A stretch of DNA of 64,000 bases from positions 1 to 64,000 of the forward strand of contig JADGPL010000006.1 of NCBI GenBank assembly GCA_017882455.1, written 5' to 3'. Of the stretch, positions 36,588 through 45,524 are shown piece by piece (positions within the stretch are counted from its first letter, which is position 1; each line of letters opens with the position of its first letter). Both the position numbers and the translations under genes were made by a program. The stretch comes from Solirubrobacteraceae bacterium (lineage in GTDB: Bacteria; Actinomycetota; Thermoleophilia; Solirubrobacterales; Solirubrobacteraceae). Under the pieces are notes generated by a model. The model was given only the letters and a program-made list of their open reading frames with translations. It did not search any database and was not told where the DNA came from.

Positions 36588-36914
36588 ATGAACGCGGTCG
36601 CCGCAGAGGCGCTGATCGAGCGTGCAGGCCGTGCGCTGATCGACGCGGCGTCGACGCCTGCCAAGGTGATCCTGTTTGGCTCGCATGCTCGTGGAGATGC
36701 GGGTGAGGGCAGCGACTTCGACTTCTTGGTGATCGAGCGCGAGGTTGGCGATCGTCTCGCGGAGGCCGTCAAGCTCCGCCGCGCCCTACGAGGGTTCGGC
36801 GTCCCCGTGGATGTGATCGTGATGGACGAAGGGCTTGTCGAACGACGCTCCAAGGTCAAGGGCACGATGGTCGATCGCGCTCTACGCGAGGGGCGCGTTG
36901 TCGCCGAGTCCTGA
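36588..36914 (+). CDS. MNT-type minimal nucleotidyltransferase (antitoxin-like)
   Basis: This 108-aa protein carries the MNT signature GS-x10-DFD (FGSHARGDAGEGSDFDFLVIE) and the third acidic position in VPVDVIVMD. Such minimal nucleotidyltransferases pair with HEPN proteins and in studied cases AMPylate the HEPN partner. Start ATG 36588 with AAGGAG 8 nt upstream. It overlaps the following HEPN gene by 17 nt if that starts at TTG 36898. Confidence 0.85.
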   Translation: MNAVAAEALIERAGRALIDAASTPAKVILFGSHARGDAGEGSDFDFLVIEREVGDRLAEAVKLRRALRGFGVPVDVIVMDEGLVERRSKVKGTMVDRALREGRVVAES

Positions 36915-37263
36915 GCAGATCGAGTACGCGGACATGTTGCATCGCCTCGCGGCGGGGGACCTCTACGCCTGCCACAAGCTTGCCGACGACGCCGAGGTTG
37001 ACGACCACATCATCGGGTTCCACGCACAACAGGCCGTCGAGAAGGCGCTCAAGGTGGCGCTCGTGCTGGCCGATTCGGAGCTGCCGCGCACGCATGATCT
37101 TGAGCTGCTCGTGGAACAGGTCAAGGAGGCAGGGACAGAAGTGCCTGACGAGCTATCGGACACCGAATGGCTCACGCCTTGGGCAGCCGAGCTCCGCTAC
37201 GACGAGCCGGCCACGCTCGACCGCACCGTCGCGCTCACAGCGGCCGACAGCGCAAGCGGCTAA
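36898..37263 (+). CDS. HEPN-domain protein (toxin-like partner of MNT)
   Basis: This 121-aa protein has the HEPN (PF05168-like) pattern: LYACHKLADDAEVDDHIIGFHAQQAVEKALKVALV and PRTHDLELLVEQ. The start is uncertain: TTG 36898 keeps helix 1 intact, ATG 36934 is the alternative. The RX4-6H ribonuclease motif of toxic HEPN proteins is not evident, so toxicity is doubtful. With the MNT gene it forms a standard two-gene module, usually mobile. Confidence 0.8.
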   Translation: MSPSPEQIEYADMLHRLAAGDLYACHKLADDAEVDDHIIGFHAQQAVEKALKVALVLADSELPRTHDLELLVEQVKEAGTEVPDELSDTEWLTPWAAELRYDEPATLDRTVALTAADSASG

Positions 37264-37652
37264 GCGGCGTCGCTACTCGCAGACGCGAAGCGCCCCCAAC
37301 CCGATCCCGGGAGGAAATCTCGGGAGGAAGCTCGGCCAGCGCCCGAGCCCTAGAACCACGAAAGTCCCCGAGTTTCCAGGGCTTTTGCTTCATAGCGGGG
37401 GGACGATCCGCTCCCATTAGCGACCTCTCGGTACCCGTCGGTCGAGCCGTGCCCGGCTGGCCTGGGTCGTAGCATCGGACTTGGGACGCGGACAAGGCCG
37501 AGAGGGTGCTCCCAGGGCCGCCGCGCCAGGCAAAAGGCGACGACCTCGACCTCCTTCTCGTCCAACTCGGGCGTCTGCTCGGGTCCAGCGTCGACGCTCG
37601 CTCAGCCTCACAAGGCGGTAGCCACAGGGCCTGCGTGATACTTCGTTGCCTG
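37264..37652. other. non-coding interval with a weak hairpin
   Basis: No convincing gene is seen. An imperfect AAAGTCCCC ... GGGCTTTT inverted repeat at about 37359-37386 could act as a terminator for the HEPN gene. The short direct repeat CTCGGGAGGAA occurs near 37305 and 37320. The frame leading into the next gene is open from 37506 but has no coding signature before ATG 37653. Confidence 0.4.
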
Positions 37653-38069
37653 ATGTCTGAGGAGTCCACGACCCCCGATCCGGTTGAGCTTCTGGGCAGG
37701 GCGTTGGAGGCCGCAAATCGTCGTGATCTCGACGCGGTGTCCAGCAGCTTCGCCGAAGATGCGACCTTCGACGGCAGGGCGTTGGGGGACCACTTCCAGG
37801 GGCGGGCGGCCATTCGCAGCTTCCTTGAGGACTGGTTTGGCACGTACGAGGAGTTGGAGTTCGGGCTTGAGGAAGTCCGCGACCTCGGCAATGGGGTTGT
37901 GTTTGCCGTGGTCGTTCAGAACGGTCGTCCGGCTGGCAGCGCCGGTCACCTTCGACAACGCGAGGGATGGGTATTCGTCTGGGTACGAGGCTTGATCGCA
38001 CGCCTTACGATCTCCGAGGTCGACGAGGCCCGTGCTGCCGCCGAACGCCTCGCGCAGGAGCGGGGGTAG
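37653..38069 (+). CDS. SnoaL/NTF2-like protein (A1)
   Basis: This 138-aa cone-fold (SnoaL/NTF2-like) protein has LEAANRRDLDAVSSSFAEDATFDG, then the GRAAIRSFLEDWFGTYEELEF and LGNGVVFAVVVQNGRPAGS strands. Members bind small hydrophobic ligands or act as isomerases/cyclases; no catalytic Asp/His pair is certain. It is paralogous to the gene at 42481 (STTPD-VEL opening, identical AERLAQERG end) and is followed 3 nt later by gene B1. Confidence 0.75.
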   Translation: MSEESTTPDPVELLGRALEAANRRDLDAVSSSFAEDATFDGRALGDHFQGRAAIRSFLEDWFGTYEELEFGLEEVRDLGNGVVFAVVVQNGRPAGSAGHLRQREGWVFVWVRGLIARLTISEVDEARAAAERLAQERG

Positions 38070-38072
38070 GCG

Positions 38073-38471
38073 ATGCCGCAGGAGAACCTGAGATTGGTTG
38101 AGCGCGCGATCGCGGCGATCAACGCGAGGGACATCGAGAGCTATCGCGCCTGCTGCACTGAGGACGTCAAGTTGGAGACGCCAATGGCCGCCGTTGGAGG
38201 GGTGTACGAAGGAATCGACGGCATCAGGCGTTTCCTGACGGACGTCGAGGAAGCCGCACCCGATTTCCGGATGGAGCTTGACGGCGTGGAAGAGGTCGAT
38301 AGCAAGCGGGTGATCGCGTTCCTGCGCAATAACTCCACAGGCCGAGCCAGCGGCATTCGCATGGCATGGCCTCAAACCAACGTGTACGACCTGATCGACG
38401 GCAAGATCAGCCACGTTCGCATGTTCGTCGACCGTCAGGAGGCCCTCAAAGCCGTGGGGCTGGAGGAGTAA
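38073..38471 (+). CDS. SnoaL-like protein (B1)
   Basis: This 132-aa NTF2-like protein has VERAIAAINARDIESYRACCTEDVKLETPM, GGVYEGIDGIRRFLTDVEEAAPDFRMELD and a final AWPQTNVYDLIDGKISHVRMFVDRQEALKAVGLEE. The EALKAVGLE tail is typical of a SnoaL subfamily widespread in Thermoleophilia. It is paralogous to B2 at 42907, with identical EALKAVGLE ends. Ligand unknown. Confidence 0.78.
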   Translation: MPQENLRLVERAIAAINARDIESYRACCTEDVKLETPMAAVGGVYEGIDGIRRFLTDVEEAAPDFRMELDGVEEVDSKRVIAFLRNNSTGRASGIRMAWPQTNVYDLIDGKISHVRMFVDRQEALKAVGLEE

Positions 38472-38518
38472 CGGGCAGGAGCAGGTGCCCCATGAGACGG
38501 CGACGTCGGCGAACGCCC

Positions 38519-38571
38519 GACACGAGTGCTCCGTCATGGATGCGAGCGTGTCGGTGAGAACCGCCGAGACT
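38519..38571 (+). repeat. 53-bp intergenic repeat, copy 1
   Basis: This sequence, containing CACGAGTGCT and GTCATGGATGCGAGCGTGTCG, recurs at 43359-43411 with only a few mismatches. Both copies lie the same distance (48 bp) after the stop codon of a SnoaL B gene, so the duplication extends beyond the coding regions. Confidence 0.85.
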
Positions 38572-38687
38572 CCTTCATAGAGACGATACGCAAGTTCGCG
38601 CCCACCAAACGCTCAGACGCCGGCATGCGGGGGATCGGTGATACTCGCAGCGATGTCCATGACTCTTGCGATCTTGAGCTGAGCCCT

Positions 38688-41600
38688 ATGGGTCGCTGTT
38701 CGGCGTGTTCTGCTGAGAGTCCCGCCGAGGCGCGGTTCTGTATGGCGTGTGGAGCACCACTTGAGCGGCGCTGCGAGTCGTGCGGTGAGCCGGTGCCCGA
38801 GGGGGCACGCTTCTGTATGACTTGCGGCGCTCCGCTGAATGCGGCGAGCGCCGCAAGCGAGCCAGCCGCGAAGCAGAGCACTGCTGTTGACGCGGATGCG
38901 CCACGTGTCGCTCTTGCACCACCGACGTTTGATGAGCGCCGCATGGTAACGGTCCTCTTCGCGGACCTGTCCGGCTACACGGCCGTCGCGGCGAGGCTGG
39001 ACCCCGAGGCCGTGAAGCGTCAGCTTGAGCGGATTCTCGGGCGTCTCGGTGAGGAGGTCCTTGCCTACGGTGGGTATGTCGACAAGTTCATCGGCGACAA
39101 CGTGATGGCGATCTTCGGCGCTCCGGTCGCGCACGGCGATGACCCCGAGCGCGCGGTGCGCGCCGGCCTGGGTATGCAGGCCGCGATGGGCGAGGTCAAT
39201 GAGCCGTTGGCGGCCCAGCACGGGGTCACGTTCGAGCTGTGTGTGGGTATCAACACGGGCGAGGTGCTCGCGGGTCACGTCGGGGACAGCTACACGGTGA
39301 TCGGCGACACCGTGAACGTGGCAGCGAGGCTTCAGGCGGCTGCGCATCCTGGGAGCGTGACCGTCGGTGAGGCGACCTACCAGGCAACCCGCGAGACGAT
39401 CAACTACAGCGCTCTGGCGGAGCCGCTGGTGCTCAAGGGCAAGACCGAGCCGGTCCCTGCTTGGGAGGCGATTGGCGGCGACGGGCGGCCGGCGGGCGCC
39501 ACCTCGGCGGGCCCCGTGCGAGCTCCACTCGTGGGCCGCGCCGCCGAGCTCGCTCAGCTCCACGATCTGCTCGCGCGGGTGCAGCGCAAGCGCGGACCGC
39601 ATCTGGCGACGGTCATCGGCGATCCGGGCGTCGGGAAGTCGCGGCTTGTGCGCCAGTTCGAGCAGGAGCTGCACAGTGGGGAGGCCCGGCCGCTGGTGCG
39701 CGCCGGGCGTTGCCTGCCGTATGGGTCGAGCATCGTCTACTGGCCACTCGGCGAGGTCATTCGCACCGAGTGCGCGATCGTCGACGGCGATCCTCCTGCA
39801 GCTGCGTGGCAGAAGCTGTCCACCCGCATCGGTGAGCTGCTCGATGGCTCGGGGTCAGACAGCCGGTCCGCAGCGTCAAAGGCGGCCGTGGTCGGTCGCC
39901 TGCTCGGGATCGAGAGACCGGATGAACCCGTGGCCGCCGAGCGGGAGGATGCCCAGCAGGCGCGCGAAGTTTTCTTCGCGGCCGTGCGCTCGTGTGTGGA
40001 GGGCCTCGCGCGTGATGGGCCGCTGGTGCTTGTGTGGGAGGACATCCATTGGGCGGATGAGGGGATGCTCGATCTGATCGAGCATCTGGTGCAATGGGTG
40101 CGGGCACCGGTGCTTCAGATCTGTCTGGCCAGGGAAGAGCTACTGGAGCGCCATGTCGGGTGGGGGGGCGTGCGGCGCGATTCCACGACCATCTTCCTGG
40201 AGCCGCTCGGCGAGAGCGAGACGCGTGAGCTGATCTCCTCGCTGATGCGTGGCGCCGGCCCCAGCGACGGCGTGGTCGCTGCGGTGGCTGCCCGTGCGGA
40301 GGGAAACCCTTTGTTCGCTGAGGAGATGGTGCGCCGCCTTTCCGAGGAGGAGGGTGCGAGCGCCGCCGAGCTTCCAGCCACGGTGCAGGCTCTGCTCGCG
40401 GCCCGCCTGGACTCGCTGGAGCCCTTTCAGCGGCGCCTGCTCGCGCACGCGGCGGTGATCGGGCGGACATTCTGGGAGGGCGGTCTGACCTCTGTCGCGG
40501 AAGCTGAGGGGGGCGATCTGGCGGAGGCTCTTAGGGCACTGCGAGACAAGGACATCATCGTCGCCGGCGAGGGCACAGCGCTTGCCGGCGAGCCCGAGCT
40601 CGCGTTCAAGCACGCGCTGATCCGCGATGCGGCGTACGAGATGCTCCCGAAGGCCGTGCGAGCGCAGAAGCATTTCGAGGTGGCCTGTCTTATCGAGGAC
40701 GGCGCCGGGGAGCGTGTCGAGGAGGTCGTTGCGCTGCTCGCCGAGCATTACGGCAAAGCGGCGGAGCTCGGGGGTGAGCTCGGCCTGGCAGCCGCCGAGA
40801 TGGCGCCCTACCGCGCAAAGGCGCTCTCCTACCTGGAGGCCGCTGGTGACGCGGCAACCGCCTTCTACTCCAACGCGGACGCCTTCTCCAACTACGAGGC
40901 TGCGCTCGAGCAGGCCGGCGAGGATGCCGACGCGGTCGCCCGCCTCCTGGAGAAGCAGGGCGATGTCGCCCTGCGGCTTGGTCGGGTGGATGCTGCGATC
41001 GAGGTCTGGGGAGGGGCGCTCGACCACCACGGCGCGCGAGAGGATCTCGAGCACGTCGCCGAGCTACACCGAAAGATCGGCGCTGGGCTGGCCCACAAGG
41101 GAGAGCGTAAGAGGGCGATCGAGCACCACCAGCGAGGCATCAATCTGATCAAGGACGGCGAGCCGTCGCTCGCGCTCGTGCGCCTGTATGAGGAGGCCGC
41201 GTGGCTGTATATGCAGACGGGCGACAACATGCTGGCGATCTACGCTTCAGAGAAGGCGCTGCGGCTCGCCGAGCGCCTCGGCGAGGTTCGCGCCGCGAGC
41301 CGCGCACATGGCATCTTCGGTCGCGTCTTCGGGCGCATCGGAGACACTGCCAAGGCGCGTGAGAACCTGGAGCGCGCAGTCGAGCTTGCGCGCGGGTCCG
41401 ACGCGCATGAGACGGTCCTAGCGCTGATGGCACTCGGCCATCAGCTCGAGACCTCCGACGGCGACTACCCGGCCGCGGATGACTACTACCGCGAGGCGCT
41501 CGCACTCGCGCGGCAGGTCGGAGACGTGCCTGCCGAGATCGAGCTGCACGCCGCCGTCGCGCAGTTGGCGCTCTATGCGGCCGACTGGGAGACGGTGGTG

Positions 41601-42287
41601 CGCTCGAGTGACGCCAGCGCGGAACTGTCCGAGCGTGAGGGCCTGATCGGCAAGCTCTGCCTGCCCTACGCTCTCCGCGGGCGACTGCAGTGGCGCAGCG
41701 GAGAGTGGCAGGCGTCCGAGAGCTCGTACAGACGCGCCCACGAGCTAGCGGAGCAGATCGGCTGGTCGGAGGTGTGCTTCGACGCGCTGTACGGGCTCTC
41801 GAACACACTCCGCGACCAGGGCGAGCTCCTGGGCGCGGAGACCGCGCTCTCGCAGGCGCTTGATGTCTGCGAGAGCGCCGGGCTGATCGCGCAATCGATC
41901 CAGGCCAACTCCGCACAGGCCCTCCTACACACGCTCGCCGGTCGGCACGAGAAGGCGAGCGAGGCCGCACAGGAGGCGATTGCGCTCTCCGACCGCGTCC
42001 GCTACCCCGCTGGCGAGGCGGCCGCGATCGAAGCCGCGGGCATCGTCGGGCCCCTGCCGGGTGCGCTGACCGAACTCGAGCGCGCCCACGAAGCCTGGCA
42101 GAACCTCGGCCGCCCACTGGAGGCCGCCCGCTGCGACCTGCTGCTCGGCCAGCGACTACTCGAGGATGACCGCGAAGCAGCCCTTGTGTCGCTCGAGCAG
42201 GCCGCGAACGAGTACGACGAGCTGGGAGTCATCCACCTGGCAGCACGTGCCCGCGAGTTGGCGGGCTCAGACGCTGCCCGACGCTAA
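38688..42287 (+). CDS. zinc-ribbon / class III cyclase / ATPase / TPR signalling protein
   Basis: This 1199-aa protein has two N-terminal zinc ribbons (CSAC-FCMACG and CESCG-FCMTCG, residues 4-47). A class III nucleotidyl cyclase domain (~85-250) follows with metal Asp in LFADLSG and IGDNVMAIFG, substrate Lys in DKFIGD, and transition-state residues in GDTVNVAARL, so it looks catalytically competent. A STAND/AAA ATPase has Walker A GDPGVGKS near 311 and Walker B LVLVWEDIHWAD near 445. The C-terminal ~550 residues are TPR-like. ATG 38688 is chosen because the zinc ribbon starts there. It is probably a cytosolic signalling hub making cAMP; ligand and output unknown. It lies between two copies of the SnoaL pair. 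Confidence 0.88.
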   Translation: MGRCSACSAESPAEARFCMACGAPLERRCESCGEPVPEGARFCMTCGAPLNAASAASEPAAKQSTAVDADAPRVALAPPTFDERRMVTVLFADLSGYTAVAARLDPEAVKRQLERILGRLGEEVLAYGGYVDKFIGDNVMAIFGAPVAHGDDPERAVRAGLGMQAAMGEVNEPLAAQHGVTFELCVGINTGEVLAGHVGDSYTVIGDTVNVAARLQAAAHPGSVTVGEATYQATRETINYSALAEPLVLKGKTEPVPAWEAIGGDGRPAGATSAGPVRAPLVGRAAELAQLHDLLARVQRKRGPHLATVIGDPGVGKSRLVRQFEQELHSGEARPLVRAGRCLPYGSSIVYWPLGEVIRTECAIVDGDPPAAAWQKLSTRIGELLDGSGSDSRSAASKAAVVGRLLGIERPDEPVAAEREDAQQAREVFFAAVRSCVEGLARDGPLVLVWEDIHWADEGMLDLIEHLVQWVRAPVLQICLAREELLERHVGWGGVRRDSTTIFLEPLGESETRELISSLMRGAGPSDGVVAAVAARAEGNPLFAEEMVRRLSEEEGASAAELPATVQALLAARLDSLEPFQRRLLAHAAVIGRTFWEGGLTSVAEAEGGDLAEALRALRDKDIIVAGEGTALAGEPELAFKHALIRDAAYEMLPKAVRAQKHFEVACLIEDGAGERVEEVVALLAEHYGKAAELGGELGLAAAEMAPYRAKALSYLEAAGDAATAFYSNADAFSNYEAALEQAGEDADAVARLLEKQGDVALRLGRVDAAIEVWGGALDHHGAREDLEHVAELHRKIGAGLAHKGERKRAIEHHQRGINLIKDGEPSLALVRLYEEAAWLYMQTGDNMLAIYASEKALRLAERLGEVRAASRAHGIFGRVFGRIGDTAKARENLERAVELARGSDAHETVLALMALGHQLETSDGDYPAADDYYREALALARQVGDVPAEIELHAAVAQLALYAADWETVVRSSDASAELSEREGLIGKLCLPYALRGRLQWRSGEWQASESSYRRAHELAEQIGWSEVCFDALYGLSNTLRDQGELLGAETALSQALDVCESAGLIAQSIQANSAQALLHTLAGRHEKASEAAQEAIALSDRVRYPAGEAAAIEAAGIVGPLPGALTELERAHEAWQNLGRPLEAARCDLLLGQRLLEDDREAALVSLEQAANEYDELGVIHLAARARELAGSDAARR

Positions 42288-42480
42288 CGGCCGGCGCTCG
42301 CGCCTGGGGCGCGCAACCAAACACGAGCTGCCGCTCACCTCCACTCGAGAGAACGTCAGAGTAAGCCCTCTTCCACCGCCGCCGATGCTCTCGGGGATCG
42401 TCCAACGCGATAGCAGCGGGCCCGTCCCGCCAAACGCTCGCCTAGGTCCGGAAGCAGCGGTCCGGGATACTCACCGGAGG

Positions 42481-42903
42481 ATGCCCGACGAGTCCACGAC
42501 CCCCGATCTAGTGGAGTTGCAGAGGCGGCTCACCGCAGCTACCAATCGAGGCGACGCCGATGCGGTCGTGGCCTTCTACGCGTCGGATGCCGTGTATGAC
42601 ATGTCGCCGGTGGGTATGGGCGTCTTTGAGGGGCAGGCGGCGGCGCGTGGCTTCATTGCGGACTGGTGGACCTCCTACGAGGAGAGCGAGTTCGAGGCCG
42701 AGGAGACTCTCGATCTTGGCAACGGAGTTGGTTTTCGCGTGCTCGTTCACAAGGGCCGTCCAGTCGGCAGCAGCGGTGAGGTTCAGCTGCGCTACGGAAC
42801 CGTCAGCGTGTGGGAGGACGGCAAGATTGCGCGAATCACGAACTACACCGACATCGCCGAGGCCCGTGCTGCCGCCGAACGCCTCGCGCAGGAGCGGGGG
42901 TAG
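42481..42903 (+). CDS. SnoaL/NTF2-like protein (A2)
   Basis: This 140-aa paralogue of A1 has MPDESTTPDLVELQRRLTAA, GQAAARGFIADWWTSYEESEF, LGNGVGFRVLVHKGRPVGSS and the shared EARAAAERLAQERG end. Only ATG 42481 keeps the family N-terminus; the frame is open further upstream. Stop is 3 nt before B2, the same spacing as A1-B1. Confidence 0.77.
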   Translation: MPDESTTPDLVELQRRLTAATNRGDADAVVAFYASDAVYDMSPVGMGVFEGQAAARGFIADWWTSYEESEFEAEETLDLGNGVGFRVLVHKGRPVGSSGEVQLRYGTVSVWEDGKIARITNYTDIAEARAAAERLAQERG

Positions 42904-42906
42904 GCG

Positions 42907-43311
42907 ATGTCGGCGGAGAACGTGGAGATCGCCAAGCGAGTCACGGACGCTTACAACCGGCGCGACGTCGATACCGTGTTCGCCGAGCTCGCGACCCCTG
43001 ACTTCGAGTGGTGGCCAGCCCTGACGAGGGCCTACGAAGGCGGCTGCTACCGAGGACGCGAGGGCGCCGAAAGGTTCGCCGCGGATACCCGCGAGAACTG
43101 GGAGGAACTCCAAAGCGTTGCTGAGGAATATCGTGATCTCGGCGATCGGGTGCTTTTGCTGGGTAGGCTCAAGGGACGCGGCAAGGGCAGCGGCGCTCCG
43201 GTGGATCAGCCGTACGCGGCCATCTTCGACTTTCGCGGCGACAGGACCTGGCGTTTCCGGGCGTACTTCGATCGCGCCGAAGCCCTCAAAGCCGTGGGGC
43301 TGGAGCAGTAG
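42907..43311 (+). CDS. SnoaL-like protein (B2)
   Basis: This 134-aa protein has VEIAKRVTDAYNRRDVDTVFAELATPDFEWWPAL, GGCYRGREGAERFAADTREN and LGDRVLLLGRLKGRGKGSGAPVDQP, ending in EALKAVGLEQ. It is a SnoaL-like relative of B1, considerably diverged in the middle but with matching ends and downstream DNA. Confidence 0.8.
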   Translation: MSAENVEIAKRVTDAYNRRDVDTVFAELATPDFEWWPALTRAYEGGCYRGREGAERFAADTRENWEELQSVAEEYRDLGDRVLLLGRLKGRGKGSGAPVDQPYAAIFDFRGDRTWRFRAYFDRAEALKAVGLEQ

Positions 43312-43358
43312 CGGTCACCTGCCTGTGTTCGGTGTGAGGCCGAGGTCGGAGAACACAC

Positions 43359-43411
43359 GACACGAGTGCTTCGTCATGGATGCGAGCGTGTCGTTGAAGA
43401 TCGCCGAGACT
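43359..43411 (+). repeat. 53-bp intergenic repeat, copy 2
   Basis: Partner of 38519-38571, 4840 bp away; the B-gene stop codons are separated by exactly the same 4840 bp. It follows SnoaL B2 and precedes the tRNA fragment. Confidence 0.85.
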
Positions 43412-43480
43412 GCTGAGTTGGACGAGACGCGAGAGCGCGAGATCGTCCGCCAGCGGACGGTGTCACGGTCTCGAATCTCA

Positions 43481-43518
<38 letters not shown>

Positions 43519-43679
43519 ATTTCGGACGTGTCGTGGAGTCCGGTCGTTTGGCTCTATTGCTAGCGATTCGGCGCCGGCCAGCGCCGCCGCTGGCGCGGAA
43601 TGGCGTCGGGCATGTTTGCACTTTGTTTGCACTTTCCGCCGCACCGGTTCCGGCCGTCGGAGGCCCTCGTCGCTCGCGC

Positions 43680-43961
43680 TCAGTCGGGGAGCACCAGCAG
43701 CCGCTCTTCTCGCCGGCGCTCGCGCCCTTTCCACCAGCGCTCGACGAGCAATGGCGGGATTAGCGTCAGACCAGCGAAGATCGCGAATCGCATCGGCTTA
43801 TCGAGCCCATCACCGCTCTGGAGCACAAGTCCCGAGAGCGACCCCAGTGCGCCAGCAGGTGCCGCATAGCGCTTGGGAGCGCGCCCCTTTCCGGACCGAA
43901 GCAGCGAGCGCCACCACGGCACCGGCGTCTCCCCGAACGGATCGCATGCAAGCCCGCTCAT
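43680..43961 (-). CDS. small hypothetical membrane protein
   Basis: This 93-aa open frame has one predicted membrane helix (PMRFAIFAGLTLIPPLLVERWW) followed by a strongly basic stretch (KGRERRREE). ATG 43961 has no clear ribosome site. No family is recognised. It lies in a region of remnants, so it may not be a functional gene. Confidence 0.4.
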   Translation of the reverse strand: MSGLACDPFGETPVPWWRSLLRSGKGRAPKRYAAPAGALGSLSGLVLQSGDGLDKPMRFAIFAGLTLIPPLLVERWWKGRERRREERLLVLPD

Positions 43962-44171
43962 GGCACGCAGTCTAGGCGAGCGACGCCGAGGGATTGTCCG
44001 CCGCTACCTGCTCTCTTGGCCGGTCCTACTTGATAGTGCCGCGCGAGGTCGATCGAGCCGATTCCCGGGGCCAACCCGACGCGCCAGCGGTGCCCAAGTT
44101 GATTGGGACAGGTGCAGCGGCTATCGTCTGGGACGTAAACCGATGGCGGCCCGATGCCGACAAGACTAACG

Positions 44172-44351
44172 ATGGCTTCGACACTCGACACCCACACGAC
44201 GAGCCAGGGACAGGATCTGCCCGAGGAGATCGCCGCGGTGATAGACACGTCGGAGTTCGAGGCAGCTAGGCAGGACCCGCGCGTCCGGTCGTTCCTCACG
44301 GAGGCCGACGCCTACCTCGTCAAGCTCGAGCAGCAGGGCCGTAACCGCTAG
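44172..44351 (+). CDS. small hypothetical acidic protein
   Basis: This 59-aa protein (from ATG 44172) is acidic and helical, with DLPEEIAAVIDTSEFEAARQ and RVRSFLTEADAYLVKLEQQG. Codon usage has the strong third-position GC expected of a real gene. A longer start at 44154 is possible. No family recognised. Confidence 0.5.
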   Translation: MASTLDTHTTSQGQDLPEEIAAVIDTSEFEAARQDPRVRSFLTEADAYLVKLEQQGRNR

Positions 44352-44601
44352 TCAACTGGTTGTAGCGGCAGCCAGAGCCGCTTGGGCGTCCTCGTTTCGA
44401 CCGACGCCCTGAAGCCGTAGCGCTCACGCCACATCGCCGCCGTCGCGGGTGCGCTGGATCGACGCCCGGCCGCGCGAGCAGGCGGTTTGGGAGAAGGGCA
44501 TGTTCGCCAACCAGAACGTCGTCGCCAAGCTGCGACAGCCGTTTACGCTCCAGCGGCTGGCTGAAGTCTTCGGGACTCCCGCCAACGGGAGTCCCGCTTA
44601 G
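44348..44601. pseudogene. two abutting gene-end fragments with a perfect hairpin
   Basis: Minus strand 44434-44348 encodes a 28-aa tail (MWRERYGFRASVETRTPKRL...), and plus strand 44449-44601 encodes a 50-aa tail (EKGMFANQNVVAKLRQPFTL ... TPANGSPA). Both look like C-terminal ends with no upstream coding sequence, so they are probably remnants joined by deletion. The plus fragment ends in a perfect 10-bp hairpin (44572-44581 with 44586-44595), a possible terminator. This is all that is seen in the 44352-44654 gap. Confidence 0.4.
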
Positions 44602-44654
44602 TCAGGTGGGAGCTGGGCATCGAGGCCGATGCAGGTCGCTGTCGCCTGGTGCGG

Positions 44655-45524
44655 CTAAGGCACGAGCGCAGTGACGTACGCAACGCAGATCGCCTGTACA
44701 CGGTCCTCGGGGATCGCGGTTCGCAACGCTCTTGAGGCCATCTCGATGCCGGGGCGTCCACGTCTACCGAACAGCTCCTCGATGTAGGTGAGCGCCGCGG
44801 TCGTTGGAGGTCCCGCGATCGCATCCTGGGCGAGAGCGCTGAGCGTGGCGGCGATCTCGTCCGGCCTCGTCGTCTGCATGAGTCGCACGACATCGGAGGC
44901 GTCCTTGTCGTCGAGCCGGGCCGCGCGACCGCTTGCGACGCGATCGTGGAGCTTGTGGGCCTTTGCGACGAGCAGCGCGGCGGGACCGGCGACCCTCGCC
45001 TGTAGCGAGCGCTCGTCTCCCGGCTCCAGTGCTGCGATGGTCATCGTGCTGTTGTCCACCAGCGCGGCCTCGAGTCCGATGGCGCGTCGGGCGGCCCGAG
45101 TGCCGTGGACGCCGAGGCGGGCGGCACGTCTGCCAGTGCCCGACGCAGCGCCCTCGGGGACGATCAGATCGACGGGAACGAGGATCTCCTCTCCGGCGGC
45201 GAACACTCTTGCCAGCCAGATGCCTGGCTCGACGTGGCCGCCGGGCTGCTGCTGCAGATGGAAACCCGCGGCGGACATCCCGGCTTCGAGCTCCGGAGCA
45301 TCCCCGAGGAGCAGCGGGTTCAGTACGAGATCGCCGTCGGTGGTGTAGGGCGCGATGGCCAGGTCGGCGGTGCCCGTGTGGAGGTAGACGGCCTGGGCAC
45401 CGGCCAGGATGACGGCGTCGCCGTGCGGCGCGAGCACAGTCAACGCGTCGAGCAGGACGCGCCGCGCGGCTACGTATCGCGCGTCGAGATCCTGGTGCTG
45501 TGCGGCGTCGCTCGGGCTGGTCAC
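44655..45524 (-). CDS. AbiEii-like nucleotidyltransferase (probable toxin)
   Basis: This 289-aa protein starts at GTG 45524, overlapping the upstream HTH gene by 4 nt. The N-part has ILAGAQAVYLHTG and TTDGDLVL, matching the G-x-A/S and D-x-D layout of AbiEii/DUF1814 nucleotidyltransferases. The C-part has ALLVAKAHKLHDR and DKDASDVVRLM, like the K-lhAl..R..KDayDl region of that family. AbiEii toxins of type IV systems modify nucleotide acceptors and are countered by HTH proteins. Assignment is by motif and context only. Confidence 0.65.
   Translation of the reverse strand: MTSPSDAAQHQDLDARYVAARRVLLDALTVLAPHGDAVILAGAQAVYLHTGTADLAIAPYTTDGDLVLNPLLLGDAPELEAGMSAAGFHLQQQPGGHVEPGIWLARVFAAGEEILVPVDLIVPEGAASGTGRRAARLGVHGTRAARRAIGLEAALVDNSTMTIAALEPGDERSLQARVAGPAALLVAKAHKLHDRVASGRAARLDDKDASDVVRLMQTTRPDEIAATLSALAQDAIAGPPTTAALTYIEELFGRRGRPGIEMASRALRTAIPEDRVQAICVAYVTALVP

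Noticed and set aside
37359-37386. Attachment site or tRNA remnant near AAAGTCCCC
   Set aside because: No tRNA arms were found and no copy occurs at the other end of the island; only a weak hairpin can be supported.
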